Shown: piece by piece, positions 42,511-51,944 of the stretch
Layout: each line of letters begins with the position of its first letter
How positions within the stretch are numbered: position 1 is the first letter of the stretch
NCBI RefSeq assembly: GCF_023715565.1
Contig: NZ_JAMBOJ010000014.1
Coordinates: forward strand, 1-64,000
Direction: 5' to 3'
Origin: Cytobacillus firmus
GTDB taxonomy: Bacteria; Bacillota; Bacilli; Bacillales; Cytobacillaceae
DNA: 64,000 bases
Notes under the pieces: model-generated
The model's database searches: none
Seen by the model: the letters and a program-made list of their open reading frames with translations, nothing else
What the model was told of the DNA's origin: nothing
Made by a program: the position numbers and the translations under genes

Positions 42511-43146
42511 GTGCATATGACGCTGAACAAGCTATTTTCGATTTGTGAATGGATTATGAAGCTTGCTTATGTTAACTTGCTCTGGCTTTTATTTACTGTG
42601 GCTGGATTAGTCGTTTTTGGCTTCATGCCTGCAACTGTCTCGCTCTTCACCATTGTCCGCAAGTGGCAGATGAAAGAGACAGATGTCCCATTATGGAATA
42701 CTTTTCTTTCGACCTATAAAAGAGAATTCATTAAATCTAATTTGCTAGGTTTCATGCTAAACATATGGACGGGAATCATTCTCTTGGACTGGCATTTTGT
42801 AAAAGGCTTAGAAGGGAGCATCCAGATGGTATTTTTCGTACCACTGCTGATAATTTCTGTTCTTTATTTCTGTACTTTGATGCATATTTTTCCGTTATAT
42901 GTACATTACGATTTGGGGGTAACTGAATATATAAAAAATTCATGCTTACTTGGAATCCTGAAACTGCATATGTCCTTAATATTAACGGCCTCTGCTGGAT
43001 CGATTATCATTCTATTCCTGTATAGTCCTGCGTTTATTCCCTTCTTTAGCGCAGTATCAGTCTCATGGATATTGATGTTTGGAGGAATGTACAATTTCAA
43101 AAGAATTGAAGAGAGGGATATTCACCGAAAGCCTGAACCAATCTGA
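42511..43146 (+). CDS. YesL-like DUF624 membrane protein
   Basis: 211 residues with about five hydrophobic helices. The pattern WLLFTVAGLVVFGFMPATVSLFTIVRKW is characteristic of DUF624/YesL. Members sit in carbohydrate ABC operons of Firmicutes, with unknown function. The start is GTG 42511, 8 nt after GAGGAGG. Located between the permeases and the glycosidase. Confidence 0.82.
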   Translation: MHMTLNKLFSICEWIMKLAYVNLLWLLFTVAGLVVFGFMPATVSLFTIVRKWQMKETDVPLWNTFLSTYKREFIKSNLLGFMLNIWTGIILLDWHFVKGLEGSIQMVFFVPLLIISVLYFCTLMHIFPLYVHYDLGVTEYIKNSCLLGILKLHMSLILTASAGSIIILFLYSPAFIPFFSAVSVSWILMFGGMYNFKRIEERDIHRKPEPI

Positions 43147-43203
43147 CCTTCGGGCTATAGTGGCCCACAAAAGTGACAACTAAAAAGAAAGGTGTGGTTT
43201 TTT

Positions 43204-44814
43204 ATGGCACTTATTCGCAATCCAATTTTATCAGGATTTAATCCTGATCCAAGTATTTGCCGGGTGGGAGAAGATTATTATATTGCTGTTTCTACTTTTG
43301 AATGGTTTCCAGGGGTTGGAATCTATCATTCTAAGGATTTGAAGAATTGGCGTCTTGCTGCAAGGCCGCTAAACCGGTTAAGCCAGCTGAATATGACAGG
43401 GAATCCGGATTCAGGAGGAGTTTGGGCACCTGCTTTATCCTATCATAATGGCCAGTTCTGGCTTATTTACACTGATGTAAAAGTGGTGGACGGCCAGTGG
43501 AAGGATTGCCATAATTATTTAACAGTATGTGAAACCGTTGAAGGGGAATGGTCTGATCCCGTGTATTTAAATAGCTCAGGGTTTGACCCCTCATTATTCC
43601 ATGATGAGGATGGAAAAAAATATCTGGTCAACATGGTGTGGGACCACCGCGCAGGCCATCACAATTTTTACGGAATCGCCTTGCAGGAATATGACGCAGA
43701 GCGGCAAAAGCTTACAGGGAAACCTGAGGTCATCTTTAAGGGCACTGATATAAAATTGACAGAAGCTCCCCATCTGTATAAGGTCAATGGCTATTACTAT
43801 TTGCTGACTGCTGAAGGCGGAACTAAATATGATCATCAGGCTACCATTGCGAGATCCAAGAATATAATCGGGCCGTATGAGGTGCACCCTGAAAACCCGC
43901 TCATTTCATCATTCGCAGCACCGAGAAATCCACTTCAGAAGGCTGGACACGCCTCAATGGTAAAAACTCATACAGGTGAATGGTTCCTTGTCCACCTTAC
44001 TGGACGCCCCTTGCCAAGAGGCGGACAGCCCTTGCTGGATCCTCGCGGCTACTGTCCGCTAGGAAGGGAGACGGCCATTCAAAGGCTGGAATGGAAGAAT
44101 GACTGGCCTTATGTGGCTGGAGGGAATGAACCTTCACTTGAAGTAGAAGGTCCAAATATTAAGGAAATAAAGTGGGGAAAAGACTGCCCGGAGAAAGATG
44201 ATTTTGATAGCAAAATCCTAAATTTGCATTTCCAGAATTTAAGAATTCCTCTTGGGGAACAAATAGTTTCATTAACCGATAACCCAGGCCATCTGCGTTT
44301 ATATGGGAAAGAAAGCTTAACATCTAAGTTTACACAAGCTTTCATTGCAAGAAGATGGCAGCACTTTTCATTCACAGCTGAAACAAAAATGGCATTTCAG
44401 CCTGAAACCTTCCAGCAGTCTGCTGGTCTCGTCAATTATTATAATACTGAGAACTGGACTTCCTGCCAGGTCAGCTGGAATGAAGATAAAGGCAGAATTC
44501 TTGAATTGGTTTCGTGCGATAATTTTACTTTTTCCCAGCCCTTAAAAGGGAGTGAGATAGAAATCCCTGAAGAAGTTAAATATATTTACCTTCGTGTGAA
44601 TGTCCGTATCCATGAATATAAATATTCTTATTCATATGATGGTCAGAATTGGAATGAATTGGCTGTTCCTTTCCAATCTCATAAATTATCGGATGATTAT
44701 ATTAGTGGCGGCGGTTTTTTTACGGGGGCATTTGTCGGCATGCAATGTCAGGATACGTCCGGCCAAAATCAATTTGCAGATTTTGATTATTTTGTATACA
44801 GGGATGAATCTTAA
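43204..44814 (+). CDS. GH43 family beta-xylosidase/arabinofuranosidase
   Basis: 536 residues, intracellular (no signal peptide). Residues 1-300 form the five-bladed propeller with catalytic base Asp in [17 protein letters not shown], pKa-modulating Asp in [11 protein letters not shown], and general-acid Glu in LTEAPHLYK. The C-terminal 200 residues are the beta-sandwich of XynB/XynD enzymes ([12 protein letters not shown]). It releases xylose from imported xylo-oligosaccharides. Start ATG 43204 after AAAGGTG; last gene of the operon. Confidence 0.9.
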   Translation: MALIRNPILSGFNPDPSICRVGEDYYIAVSTFEWFPGVGIYHSKDLKNWRLAARPLNRLSQLNMTGNPDSGGVWAPALSYHNGQFWLIYTDVKVVDGQWKDCHNYLTVCETVEGEWSDPVYLNSSGFDPSLFHDEDGKKYLVNMVWDHRAGHHNFYGIALQEYDAERQKLTGKPEVIFKGTDIKLTEAPHLYKVNGYYYLLTAEGGTKYDHQATIARSKNIIGPYEVHPENPLISSFAAPRNPLQKAGHASMVKTHTGEWFLVHLTGRPLPRGGQPLLDPRGYCPLGRETAIQRLEWKNDWPYVAGGNEPSLEVEGPNIKEIKWGKDCPEKDDFDSKILNLHFQNLRIPLGEQIVSLTDNPGHLRLYGKESLTSKFTQAFIARRWQHFSFTAETKMAFQPETFQQSAGLVNYYNTENWTSCQVSWNEDKGRILELVSCDNFTFSQPLKGSEIEIPEEVKYIYLRVNVRIHEYKYSYSYDGQNWNELAVPFQSHKLSDDYISGGGFFTGAFVGMQCQDTSGQNQFADFDYFVYRDES

Positions 44815-44821
44815 TAGGAAG

Positions 44822-44846
44822 CTGCTCAGGAATTGAGCAGTTTTTT
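44822..44846 (+). terminator. Terminator of the xylo-oligosaccharide operon
   Basis: CTGCTCA (44822-44828) / TGAGCAG (44834-44840), then TTTTTT. MITE copy B is inserted ten bases further. Confidence 0.8.
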
Positions 44847-44856
44847 CTATTTAGAA

Positions 44857-45139
44857 GGCTCTTTTCGTATAAATTGTTGTTTTTCGCTTATTAATGTTGT
44901 CCGTTGATTGAAGCGAGAGGATGCTCAGCGAACCACGGGGCGGGTGGTGAGCCTCCTCGACGCTGCGCGTCTGTGGGGTCTCACCTCTGTCCCACTACTC
45001 CCGTAGGACGTTGAATAGGCTACCTTGAGTAAACACCGCACGAAGAAAATGCGAATGCATTTTCGAGGATCTCGCACCTTCCGCTCCAAGCAACTCCGTA
45101 AATATAATATAAATAGCAACAAACTTTGCGAAAACAGCC
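44857..45139 (-). mobile_element. MITE copy B (283 bp, full length, inverted)
   Basis: In reverse complement it reads GGCTGTTTTCGCAAAG to CGAAAAGAGCC and aligns along its whole length with copy A, including the hairpin AAAATGC/GCATTTT and the GC-rich core. Perfect 8-bp target duplication ATTTAGAA at 44849-44856 and 45140-45147. No coding capacity. Confidence 0.85.
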
Positions 45140-45147
45140 ATTTAGAA

Positions 45148-45404
45148 AAAGGATTCTTCTCACTTTTAACGAATTAATGGACAAAAGAATTATTTAAGCA
45201 AGCAATTCGGAAGCTCATGGTCAATTAAATAAAGCAAGTATTAGAAACTGCAATACCATTACCAAGCAAGGCGGTGCTCACATATTAGCACCGCGATTAT
45301 CCAACCGAAAATAAATCTCAAACATTAAGCTGAATTCAATATTGAAAATAACAATCCCTATAGTAAGACCATTGGATTGACAGCAAATATTACAGGAGGC
45401 AGCT
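45148..45404. other. Intergenic region with one inverted repeat
   Basis: GCGGTGCT (45271-45278) / AGCACCGC (45287-45294) is a perfect 8-bp repeat about 110 bp before the Hyi-like gene. It lacks a T run, so it may be an operator or RNA hairpin. Nothing else is seen. Confidence 0.35.
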
Positions 45405-46166
45405 ATGGATAAATTCTCTATTAATCTTTCAACCGTTTTTACAGAGGTTTCTTTTTTAGAGCGCTTCAAAAAAGCTAAGGAAGCCGGTTTTGATTATGTG
45501 GAGTGTCAGTTTCCCTATACATATACAATAGAAGAAATAAAAAAAGAGCTTAATCAAAATCAGTTATCGATGGAATTAATTAACCTGCCGCCAGGTCATT
45601 GGGAGAAAGGGGATCGTGGACTGGCAGCAGACCCGAATAGAATAGAAGAGTTTAGAAAATCAGTCGAAATGGGAATAGTTTATGCAAATAGCCTGGGTGT
45701 CAAGAAGATACATTGTATGGCGAGTAAGCATCCTGATAGCAGTCTGGAAGTATTAAAGAAAAATCTCCTATACGCGGGCACTGAAATGTCAAAGCATGGT
45801 ATGACCTTACTAATTGAGCCTATCAACACATTCGATATGCCTGGGTATTTCTTAAATGATATCCGGAAGGCCTCAGACATTATCCATCAGGTAGGGTTAC
45901 CGAATGTGAAGCTGCAATTTGATTTTTACCATATTGAAAGAATACATGGCCAATCTCTTTCTATTTTCCAAACTTATGCTGGACTGGTTGCACATGTGCA
46001 GTTTGCTGACTGCCCAGGCAGACATGAGCCGGGGACTGGTGAAATGGACTATAAAGAAATCTTTTGCTATTTACAGAAATATTATAAAGGAAGAATTGGA
46101 ATGGAATATGTTCCGCAAGGCAGGAGCGCTGAAAGCTTTGCCTGGCTGAAAGAGGTGGCGTTATGA
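45405..46166 (+). CDS. Hydroxypyruvate isomerase-like TIM-barrel protein
   Basis: 253 residues, AP-endonuclease-2-type TIM barrel. Metal ligands appear in TLLIEPINTFD (Glu), VKLQFDFYHIER (Asp, His), HVQFADCPGRHEPGTGE and GMEYVPQG (Glu), the pattern of hydroxypyruvate isomerase (Hyi) and related sugar isomerases. With the GlxR-like reductase overlapping by 4 nt, the pair would act on hydroxypyruvate and tartronate semialdehyde. No glyoxylate carboligase is present, so other 3-carbon substrates are possible. Start ATG 45405 after CAGGAGG. Confidence 0.82.
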   Translation: MDKFSINLSTVFTEVSFLERFKKAKEAGFDYVECQFPYTYTIEEIKKELNQNQLSMELINLPPGHWEKGDRGLAADPNRIEEFRKSVEMGIVYANSLGVKKIHCMASKHPDSSLEVLKKNLLYAGTEMSKHGMTLLIEPINTFDMPGYFLNDIRKASDIIHQVGLPNVKLQFDFYHIERIHGQSLSIFQTYAGLVAHVQFADCPGRHEPGTGEMDYKEIFCYLQKYYKGRIGMEYVPQGRSAESFAWLKEVAL

Positions 46167-47056
46167 ATATTGGGTTTATAGGGACAGGCATAATGGGGTC
46201 CAGAATGGCCAAGCGGCTATTAGGCCATGGCTATAAAGTGACAGTACATAACCGGACATTCCAAAAAGCGCTGCCGCTTATTGAAAGTGGAGGGATCTAT
46301 GCGGAAACAATCAGTGAACTTTCCAGTCAATGTGATATTGTATGCACATGTCTTTCCATGCCTCAGGATGTCACGAACGTATATATGGGCAAAGAGGGGA
46401 TTATAGAAAATGCCCGTCCCGCAACGATTTGCATTGACTTTACTTCAGTCGGAGCAGACACAAGTAAAACGATTTTTGAGGTGGCGGGTGCAAGGGGAAT
46501 CAGCTATCTTGACTGCCCTGTCAGCGGCGGTCCTGAAGGAGCTGAAAGCGGGACTCTAACGATTATGGCCGGCGGAGAGAATACAGCCTTTCAGAAAGTT
46601 AAGCCGTTACTCAATGTGCTCGGTCAAACCATTGAATTTCTCGGACCTTCAGGGTCAGGAAGCATTGCTAAGCTGATAAATCAGTATCTTGTTGCAGTTC
46701 ACTCCCTTGCTGCCTCAGAGGTAATGGTCACCGGAGCTGCTTACGGACTGGACTCTGAACAGCTTTTGAAAGTACTGAAGGCAAGTTATGGCGACAGTAG
46801 GATCCTTCGCAGGCATATGGAACAATACGTATTTGGACGTCTTTTCAAACCAGGAGGGGCAGTGAAATATGTCCACAAGGATGTCCGGCTCGCCAATCAG
46901 CTCATGCAGGATGCCGGTCTCAATCAGTATACCGGGCAGATGGCTGAAAAAGCCTTTCAAATTGCAGGAGAGAAGGGACTCTGGGACCAGGATATGTCAG
47001 CGGTCATAAAGCCGCTGGAGGAAGAGGCAGGAATTATTGTGAAAAGCAAGCAATAA
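46163..47056 (+). CDS. Tartronate semialdehyde reductase-like (beta-hydroxyacid dehydrogenase)
   Basis: 297 residues. Rossmann motif GFIGTGIMGSRMAKRL (about 4-19), substrate loop DCPVSGGPEGAESGTLTIMAGG (about 118-139) and the catalytic Lys in AKLINQYLVAV are those of the 3-hydroxyisobutyrate/tartronate-semialdehyde reductase family (GlxR/GarR). NAD(P)H-dependent. The ATG overlaps the stop of the Hyi-like gene. Substrate assignment rests on the neighbour. Confidence 0.85.
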   Translation: MNIGFIGTGIMGSRMAKRLLGHGYKVTVHNRTFQKALPLIESGGIYAETISELSSQCDIVCTCLSMPQDVTNVYMGKEGIIENARPATICIDFTSVGADTSKTIFEVAGARGISYLDCPVSGGPEGAESGTLTIMAGGENTAFQKVKPLLNVLGQTIEFLGPSGSGSIAKLINQYLVAVHSLAASEVMVTGAAYGLDSEQLLKVLKASYGDSRILRRHMEQYVFGRLFKPGGAVKYVHKDVRLANQLMQDAGLNQYTGQMAEKAFQIAGEKGLWDQDMSAVIKPLEEEAGIIVKSKQ

Positions 47057-47173
47057 TAAACATACCAATAAACATCTTCCAGTCTCTCTAAAGGAGCAAT
47101 TCCTATTAAAATATCAGTATTTTCTGCTATAATAAAAATCTGAAATTATAATAGAGAAACCGGGAGATCAGTG

Positions 47174-47848
47174 ATGAAGCGCAAAAAAAGTAAAAAGCGT
47201 ACAAAACGCAGTTCAAATATTGCCTTACTGTTATTTTTTATAGTTTTGGCTTTCGTTTTATTTGACCAATTTAAACAGCTAAATATAAAGGAAACTGCAG
47301 TTTCATTACTGCCAAATACTGTATCCAGAGACGTCCAGAATTATACTCCTAAACTTGAAAAGGAATTGAAAGAGGTAAATCTCGAAGAATACACCCTTGT
47401 GCTGGCAGCGATCATGCAGCAGGAAAGCAAAGGGAAGGGAGGAGACCCTATGCAGGCATCTGAATCTGCAGGACTCCCGCCTAACACCATTCAGGATCCC
47501 GAAGAGAGTATTAAACAAGGTGTTAAACATTTTCAAAAAGCATTAACCTATGGAAATCAAAAAAATGTAGATTTTCCTGCTGTTATCCAGGCTTACAATA
47601 TGGGAATAGGGTATATTGACTTTGTTGCTGAACAGGGCGGAAAACACAGTGAAGAAATCGCAAAGGAATTTTCCCTCAAACAGGCTGAAAAGAATCCGGA
47701 AGTTTATGACTGCGGAGGCGACACGAATAATTTCCGCTACCCATATTGCTATGGTGATTTTACTTACACTACAAAGGTGACAAAAAATATAGAGACTCTT
47801 ACAGCAAGTAACTCAGATAGATCCAAAGAAATTAAATCAGTATGGTAA
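47174..47848 (+). CDS. Lysozyme-like protein (YocA/CwlT-type domain), membrane-anchored
   Basis: 224 residues. A very basic N terminus (KRKKSKKRTKRSSN), one membrane helix (about 17-35), then an extracellular muramidase-like domain from about residue 62: VLAAIMQQESKGKGGDPMQ with the catalytic Glu, AYNMGIGYIDFV, and two cysteines that could pair (YDCGG, YPYCYG). Length and order fit YocA-type lysozyme-family proteins. Role in wall remodelling inferred. Start ATG 47174 after GGGAG; terminator follows. Confidence 0.82.
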   Translation: MKRKKSKKRTKRSSNIALLLFFIVLAFVLFDQFKQLNIKETAVSLLPNTVSRDVQNYTPKLEKELKEVNLEEYTLVLAAIMQQESKGKGGDPMQASESAGLPPNTIQDPEESIKQGVKHFQKALTYGNQKNVDFPAVIQAYNMGIGYIDFVAEQGGKHSEEIAKEFSLKQAEKNPEVYDCGGDTNNFRYPYCYGDFTYTTKVTKNIETLTASNSDRSKEIKSVW

Positions 47849-47872
47849 TTTAAACATAATAATATGGTAAAC

Positions 47873-47906
47873 AAAAACCGCACTCATTAATGAAGTGCGG
47901 TTTTTG
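47873..47906 (+). terminator. Terminator of the lysozyme-like gene
   Basis: AAAAACCGCACT (47873-47884) / AGTGCGGTTTTT (47894-47905), perfect stem ending in T5. Confidence 0.85.
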
Positions 47907-48764
47907 TTTGTTCTGCTGTTGTGCTTGGGGATTCATACCTGCTAATTCGAAGCATTGAGCTTTCAAATCAAAAATATAATCTTCATTAGATTAAACGGAA
48001 ATAAAATAAATTTTATCCTTATAAGAATTATAAGAATTATGAGCACATATTTCTAACCCTAAAAATACCTTAATAATCTTATGTCCATTAAACAATGAAT
48101 TTTTTTTATTGAAGTGGTTTAAAAATATTCTGCAGGAGGAATTGTTCTTAGGGTAAACTTGAAATTTTTCATTAATAGCAGTCAGGAGGAGATGTCCTGC
48201 ATTACTTTATTTCATATCCTGAACGGGCTGAGATTACAGTCGTCTTCATGTACTCTTTTTCATCTGGAGAATAATCAATCCGTATATAGAAGAGCTAGTC
48301 CCGGCAAGTATAGTATTTCCGCTTAATCATACAATAACTGTTTCTTGTCCACGAAAGATTCCGCCAATATGTATATTTAAATATTAATCTTCATATATAT
48401 TGGCTGTTGTATGATTTTTTTCCTTCCTGGAAAAATATAGATTCATAAATTTTTGCAGAAAAAGTGAAACCAAATAGCATTTCAATCGTCTATATAGACG
48501 TGCAGCAATTTAAATGGGCAATAGTCACACTATTAGCTGTAAAAAGGACACATGCCCATTAATATCGTTATTACTGAGCGGTTTATCTGGACATGCTTGA
48601 CATTTTTTCAAATGCGAGTATAGTTATATTCTTGTGCAGCACTTTTTTGCCTGTTCATAGATTATTAATATTTATCAGATAAACTAATATTTAGGCTGAT
48701 TGCCAACTTGAAATTTTAAATAACTAGCGAAATATGTTACAATAATGTGCTAGAAGGCAGGTGT
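47907..48764. other. Gene-poor 858-bp region
   Basis: It holds a coding remnant on the minus strand (48202-48294), an AT-rich inverted repeat GCCAATAT/ATATTGGC (48363-48404) followed by a T run, a 14-bp perfect palindrome CGTCTATATAGACG (48487-48500), and an extended -10 (TGTTACAAT, near 48735) for the LtaS-like gene. No intact gene seen. Confidence 0.45.
48202..48294 (-). pseudogene. Remnant of a coding sequence
   Basis: Minus-strand frame between a TAG (48295-48297) and a TAA (48202-48204): FYIRIDYSPDEKEYMKTT followed by VISARSGYEIK. The composition is clearly protein-like but there is no plausible start with a ribosome site. Probably the 3' end of a lost gene; family unknown. Confidence 0.35.
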
Positions 48765-50768
48765 ATGATTTTGAATACTTTACTTCATAAAAGTCAGGAT
48801 ATATTGAATAAATATATTGGCTTTTTCTTTTTAGCAGTATTTCTGCTTTGGATGAAAACGTATATTACTCAAATGACACAATTTAATTTAGGCATTGAAA
48901 GCGCCTTGCAGCAGTTTCTTTTATTCATTAACCCGCTGGGGTCTTCATTGCTGTTTTTAGGAGTTGCATTCTTTTTTAAAGGCAGAAGAAAATATATCGC
49001 TTTGATGGTTATGTATTTCTTCCTGTCATTCCTGCTGTTTGCAAATGCAGTGTACTACCGTTTCTTTAATGATTTTATTACACTGCCGACATTGACGCAG
49101 ACACAGAATTTCGGTGATGTCAGCGGAAGCATCAGCTCACTATTGCAGCCAACTGATTTCTTGTTCTTCCTTGATTTCATCGTGCTTGTCTGCTTGCTTA
49201 TTTTTAAAGCCGTTAAAATCGAAACAAAGGATTTGACGCGCCGCAGATCAGCAGCCTTAATCTATGCGTCGCTTGCTATTTCCTTTGCAAATCTGGGCAT
49301 TGCTGAAACAGACCGCCCTGAGCTTTTGACAAGAGGTTTTGACCGTAACTATATTGTAAAATATTTAGGTATGTACAATTATACAATTTATGATGCAGTG
49401 CAAAGCACGAAGGCATCCGCACAAAGAGTTATGGCGGATAGCAGTGATACAACCGAAGTCATCAACTTTACGAAATCGAATTATGCTGATCCGAATCCGA
49501 AGTATTTTGGAAAAGCAGAAGGCATGAATGTAATCTACCTTCACCTTGAATCCATTCAGACATTCTTAATGAATTATGAATTGCATGGTGAAGAAGTAAC
49601 ACCATTCCTAAACTCGCTGATAGAAGAAGAAAATACAACGTATTTTGATAACTTCTTTCATCAGACTGCACAAGGGAAAACAGCTGATGCTGAGTTTATC
49701 CTTGAGAACTCCCTATATGGGCTGCCACAGGGTTCCGCTTTTACAACAAAAGGTATGAATACCTACAATGCAGCGCCGGCAATTCTGAAGGATAAAGGAT
49801 ATACTTCTGCAGTCTTCCATGGTAACTCCGGCAGCTTCTGGAACCGTAACGAAATTTATAAATCATTTGGATATGATAACTTTTTTGATGCAGATTATTT
49901 TGATTTGAAACCTGAAAGCATGGCTGACTACGGTCTAATGGATAAGCCGTTCTTTGAACAGTCCATGCCGTACCTGGAATCGCTGAAGCAGCCGTTCTAT
50001 TCTAAATTCATTACTGTGTCTCATCACTATCCATATCATATGGATCAGGAAAAGGCGACAATTGCGCCACATACTACTGGGGACAAATCAGTTGATAATT
50101 ACTTCCAGACAGCACGTTATGCTGACGAAGCGCTTAAACAGTTTTTTGAACAGCTGAAGGCTTCCGGCCTGTATGAGAACTCAGTAATTGTCATGTATGG
50201 TGACCATTATGGAATCTCTAAAAATCATAATAAAGCAATGGAAAAAGTGCTTGGCAAGGAAATTACACCGTTCGAAAGTGCCGGTCTGCAGCGTGTTCCA
50301 CTATTCATTCGCGTACCTGGCATGGAAGGCGGAGTAAATCATGAATTTGGCGGTCAGATTGATCTGATGCCAACATTAATGCACTTGTTAGGTATTGATA
50401 CTAAACAGTATCTGCAATTTGGTACAGACTTATTTTCAGAAAATCATGATGACCTTGTACCGTTCCGTAACGGAGACTTCATGAGTCCAACTATTTCATC
50501 AGTTGACGGAAAGTACTATGACTCAACAACAGGTGAATTGCTGGATGAAAGCCGTTTTGAAGAAGCGAAAAAACTCCAAGAAAGTGCTGAGCAGAAATTG
50601 GCGCTATCTGATAAAGTGGTAAACGGAGATCTTCTCCGCTTTTATAAACCTGAAAACTTCGAACCAGTGAATCGTTCAAAATATGATTACAAAGCAGAAA
50701 ACAATGGGATAATTAAAAAGAACGAAGAAACTGAAGAAGCGTCTGAAACTGAACCAGCTGATAAATAA
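48765..50768 (+). CDS. ltaS: Lipoteichoic acid synthase family protein
   Basis: 667 residues. Five N-terminal membrane helices (about 20-210), then an extracellular sulfatase-fold domain: metal-binding Glu in IYLHLESIQTF, the phosphothreonine nucleophile in HQTAQGKTADAEF, metal Asp/His in VIVMYGDHYGIS and HHYPYH. It polymerises glycerol phosphate from phosphatidylglycerol onto a lipid anchor. Bacillus has several paralogues (LtaS, YfnI, YqgS), so the exact orthologue is open. The acidic C-terminal tail (EETEEASETEPADK) is unusual. ATG 48765 after AAGGCAGG. Confidence 0.87.
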   Translation: MILNTLLHKSQDILNKYIGFFFLAVFLLWMKTYITQMTQFNLGIESALQQFLLFINPLGSSLLFLGVAFFFKGRRKYIALMVMYFFLSFLLFANAVYYRFFNDFITLPTLTQTQNFGDVSGSISSLLQPTDFLFFLDFIVLVCLLIFKAVKIETKDLTRRRSAALIYASLAISFANLGIAETDRPELLTRGFDRNYIVKYLGMYNYTIYDAVQSTKASAQRVMADSSDTTEVINFTKSNYADPNPKYFGKAEGMNVIYLHLESIQTFLMNYELHGEEVTPFLNSLIEEENTTYFDNFFHQTAQGKTADAEFILENSLYGLPQGSAFTTKGMNTYNAAPAILKDKGYTSAVFHGNSGSFWNRNEIYKSFGYDNFFDADYFDLKPESMADYGLMDKPFFEQSMPYLESLKQPFYSKFITVSHHYPYHMDQEKATIAPHTTGDKSVDNYFQTARYADEALKQFFEQLKASGLYENSVIVMYGDHYGISKNHNKAMEKVLGKEITPFESAGLQRVPLFIRVPGMEGGVNHEFGGQIDLMPTLMHLLGIDTKQYLQFGTDLFSENHDDLVPFRNGDFMSPTISSVDGKYYDSTTGELLDESRFEEAKKLQESAEQKLALSDKVVNGDLLRFYKPENFEPVNRSKYDYKAENNGIIKKNEETEEASETEPADK

Positions 50769-50774
50769 ATTTAA

Positions 50775-50806
50775 ACTGCCTGCGAGATTCTGCAGGCAGT
50801 TTTTTT
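50775..50806 (+). terminator. Terminator of the LtaS-like gene
   Basis: ACTGCCTGC (50775-50783) / GCAGGCAGT (50792-50800), then TTTTTT. Confidence 0.85.
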
Positions 50807-50943
50807 ATTAGTTCTTTTATCCTAGATAAACGCCCCTTCTGAACAAAATTAAATATACTTTAATAAAGTGCATAACCAATGTTTTAATGTAATGCATGTT
50901 TTATAATGATTCATATAGATATACATACCGAGGGGGAGTAAAA

Positions 50944-51768
50944 ATGAAAAAGCTTGCCGGCAAAAAAGTTGCAATTTTAGGCTCGCGGAAAATAGAAGAT
51001 ATCAGTAAATTGATGGAGAATCAGGGAGGAATTGCTGTCAGCAGGCCCGCTCAGGGAACAGCACTTCTTAAAGATGAAAAACTTCAGGACCATGTAGAAA
51101 TGCTGACTGAGTGCAGCTTCGATTGGATTATTTTTACGACTGGGATCGGTGTTGAAACCATTTATCAAACTGCCCTTGAAATGAATAGAAGTGATGCCCT
51201 GATCAGCAGCCTGCAAAAAGCAAGGATTGCATCAAGGGGATACAAAACTGCCCATACGCTGAAAAAGCTTAATATCACACCTGAAGTTAGGGATGATGAT
51301 GGCAGCATGGCAGGATTACTTCGAGAGCTCTCAGCACATTCTCTGGATGGTATGAAGGTAGCTCTGCAGCTTCACGGAGATCCGGCACCGCACCTTAAAC
51401 AATGGCTGGAAAATAACCATGCAGAGTATGAAGAAATTCTTCCATATATCCATATTCCTCCTGAAAAGAAGGTGATGAATCTATTGTTGTCTGAACTTCT
51501 TGACGGAAAGCTCGATTCCGTATTTTTCACAAGTACTCCACAAGTACGGAACTTGTTCAGCTTTGCCAGGCAAAATAATGCAGAGGATGAATTGAAAACT
51601 TGTTTTTCAGATCGGGTTGTGGCGCTATCGGTTGGGAAAGTAACTGCTCAAGCTTTACATGAAGAAGGGATTGCAAGAGTCATTTTTCCGGAAGTAGAAA
51701 GGATTGGGAGTGCGGTAATTGAATTAGCCCGTTTCTATGCGGAAGAAGATATTAGGACTGATGTATAA
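50944..51768 (+). CDS. Uroporphyrinogen-III synthase-like protein
   Basis: 274 residues with the two-lobed HemD fold: LAGKKVAILGSRKIEDISKL at the N terminus, WIIFTTGIGVETIYQ, and SVFFTSTPQVRNLF in the second lobe. Stand-alone, not in a hem operon, so it may be a paralogue rather than the housekeeping HemD. Start ATG 50944 after GAGGGGGAG; single-gene unit with terminator. Confidence 0.78.
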   Translation: MKKLAGKKVAILGSRKIEDISKLMENQGGIAVSRPAQGTALLKDEKLQDHVEMLTECSFDWIIFTTGIGVETIYQTALEMNRSDALISSLQKARIASRGYKTAHTLKKLNITPEVRDDDGSMAGLLRELSAHSLDGMKVALQLHGDPAPHLKQWLENNHAEYEEILPYIHIPPEKKVMNLLLSELLDGKLDSVFFTSTPQVRNLFSFARQNNAEDELKTCFSDRVVALSVGKVTAQALHEEGIARVIFPEVERIGSAVIELARFYAEEDIRTDV

Positions 51769-51793
51769 CTCATAAAGTACAGCATTTATAATG

Positions 51794-51816
51794 GAGCCTT
51801 TATAGGCTCTTTTTTA
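51794..51816 (+). terminator. Terminator of the HemD-like gene
   Basis: GAGCCT (51794-51799) / AGGCTC (51804-51809), then TTTTTT. Confidence 0.75.
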
Positions 51817-51893
51817 ATGTGTAGATGTATATACAAATTTTAAAAATTCAACAAAAATATTGAAAAGGCTTTCATATCATGATAATATTACAG

Positions 51894-51907
51894 CGTAAAC
51901 GTTTTCG
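51894..51907. promoter_or_regulatory. LacI-type operator before the lacI gene
   Basis: CGTAAACGTTTTCG is an imperfect version of the palindrome at 52971-53000 and suggests autoregulation. Confidence 0.6.
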
Positions 51908-51944
51908 TTACAAAAATAATACAGCAACTTAAAGCAGGTGGGAT

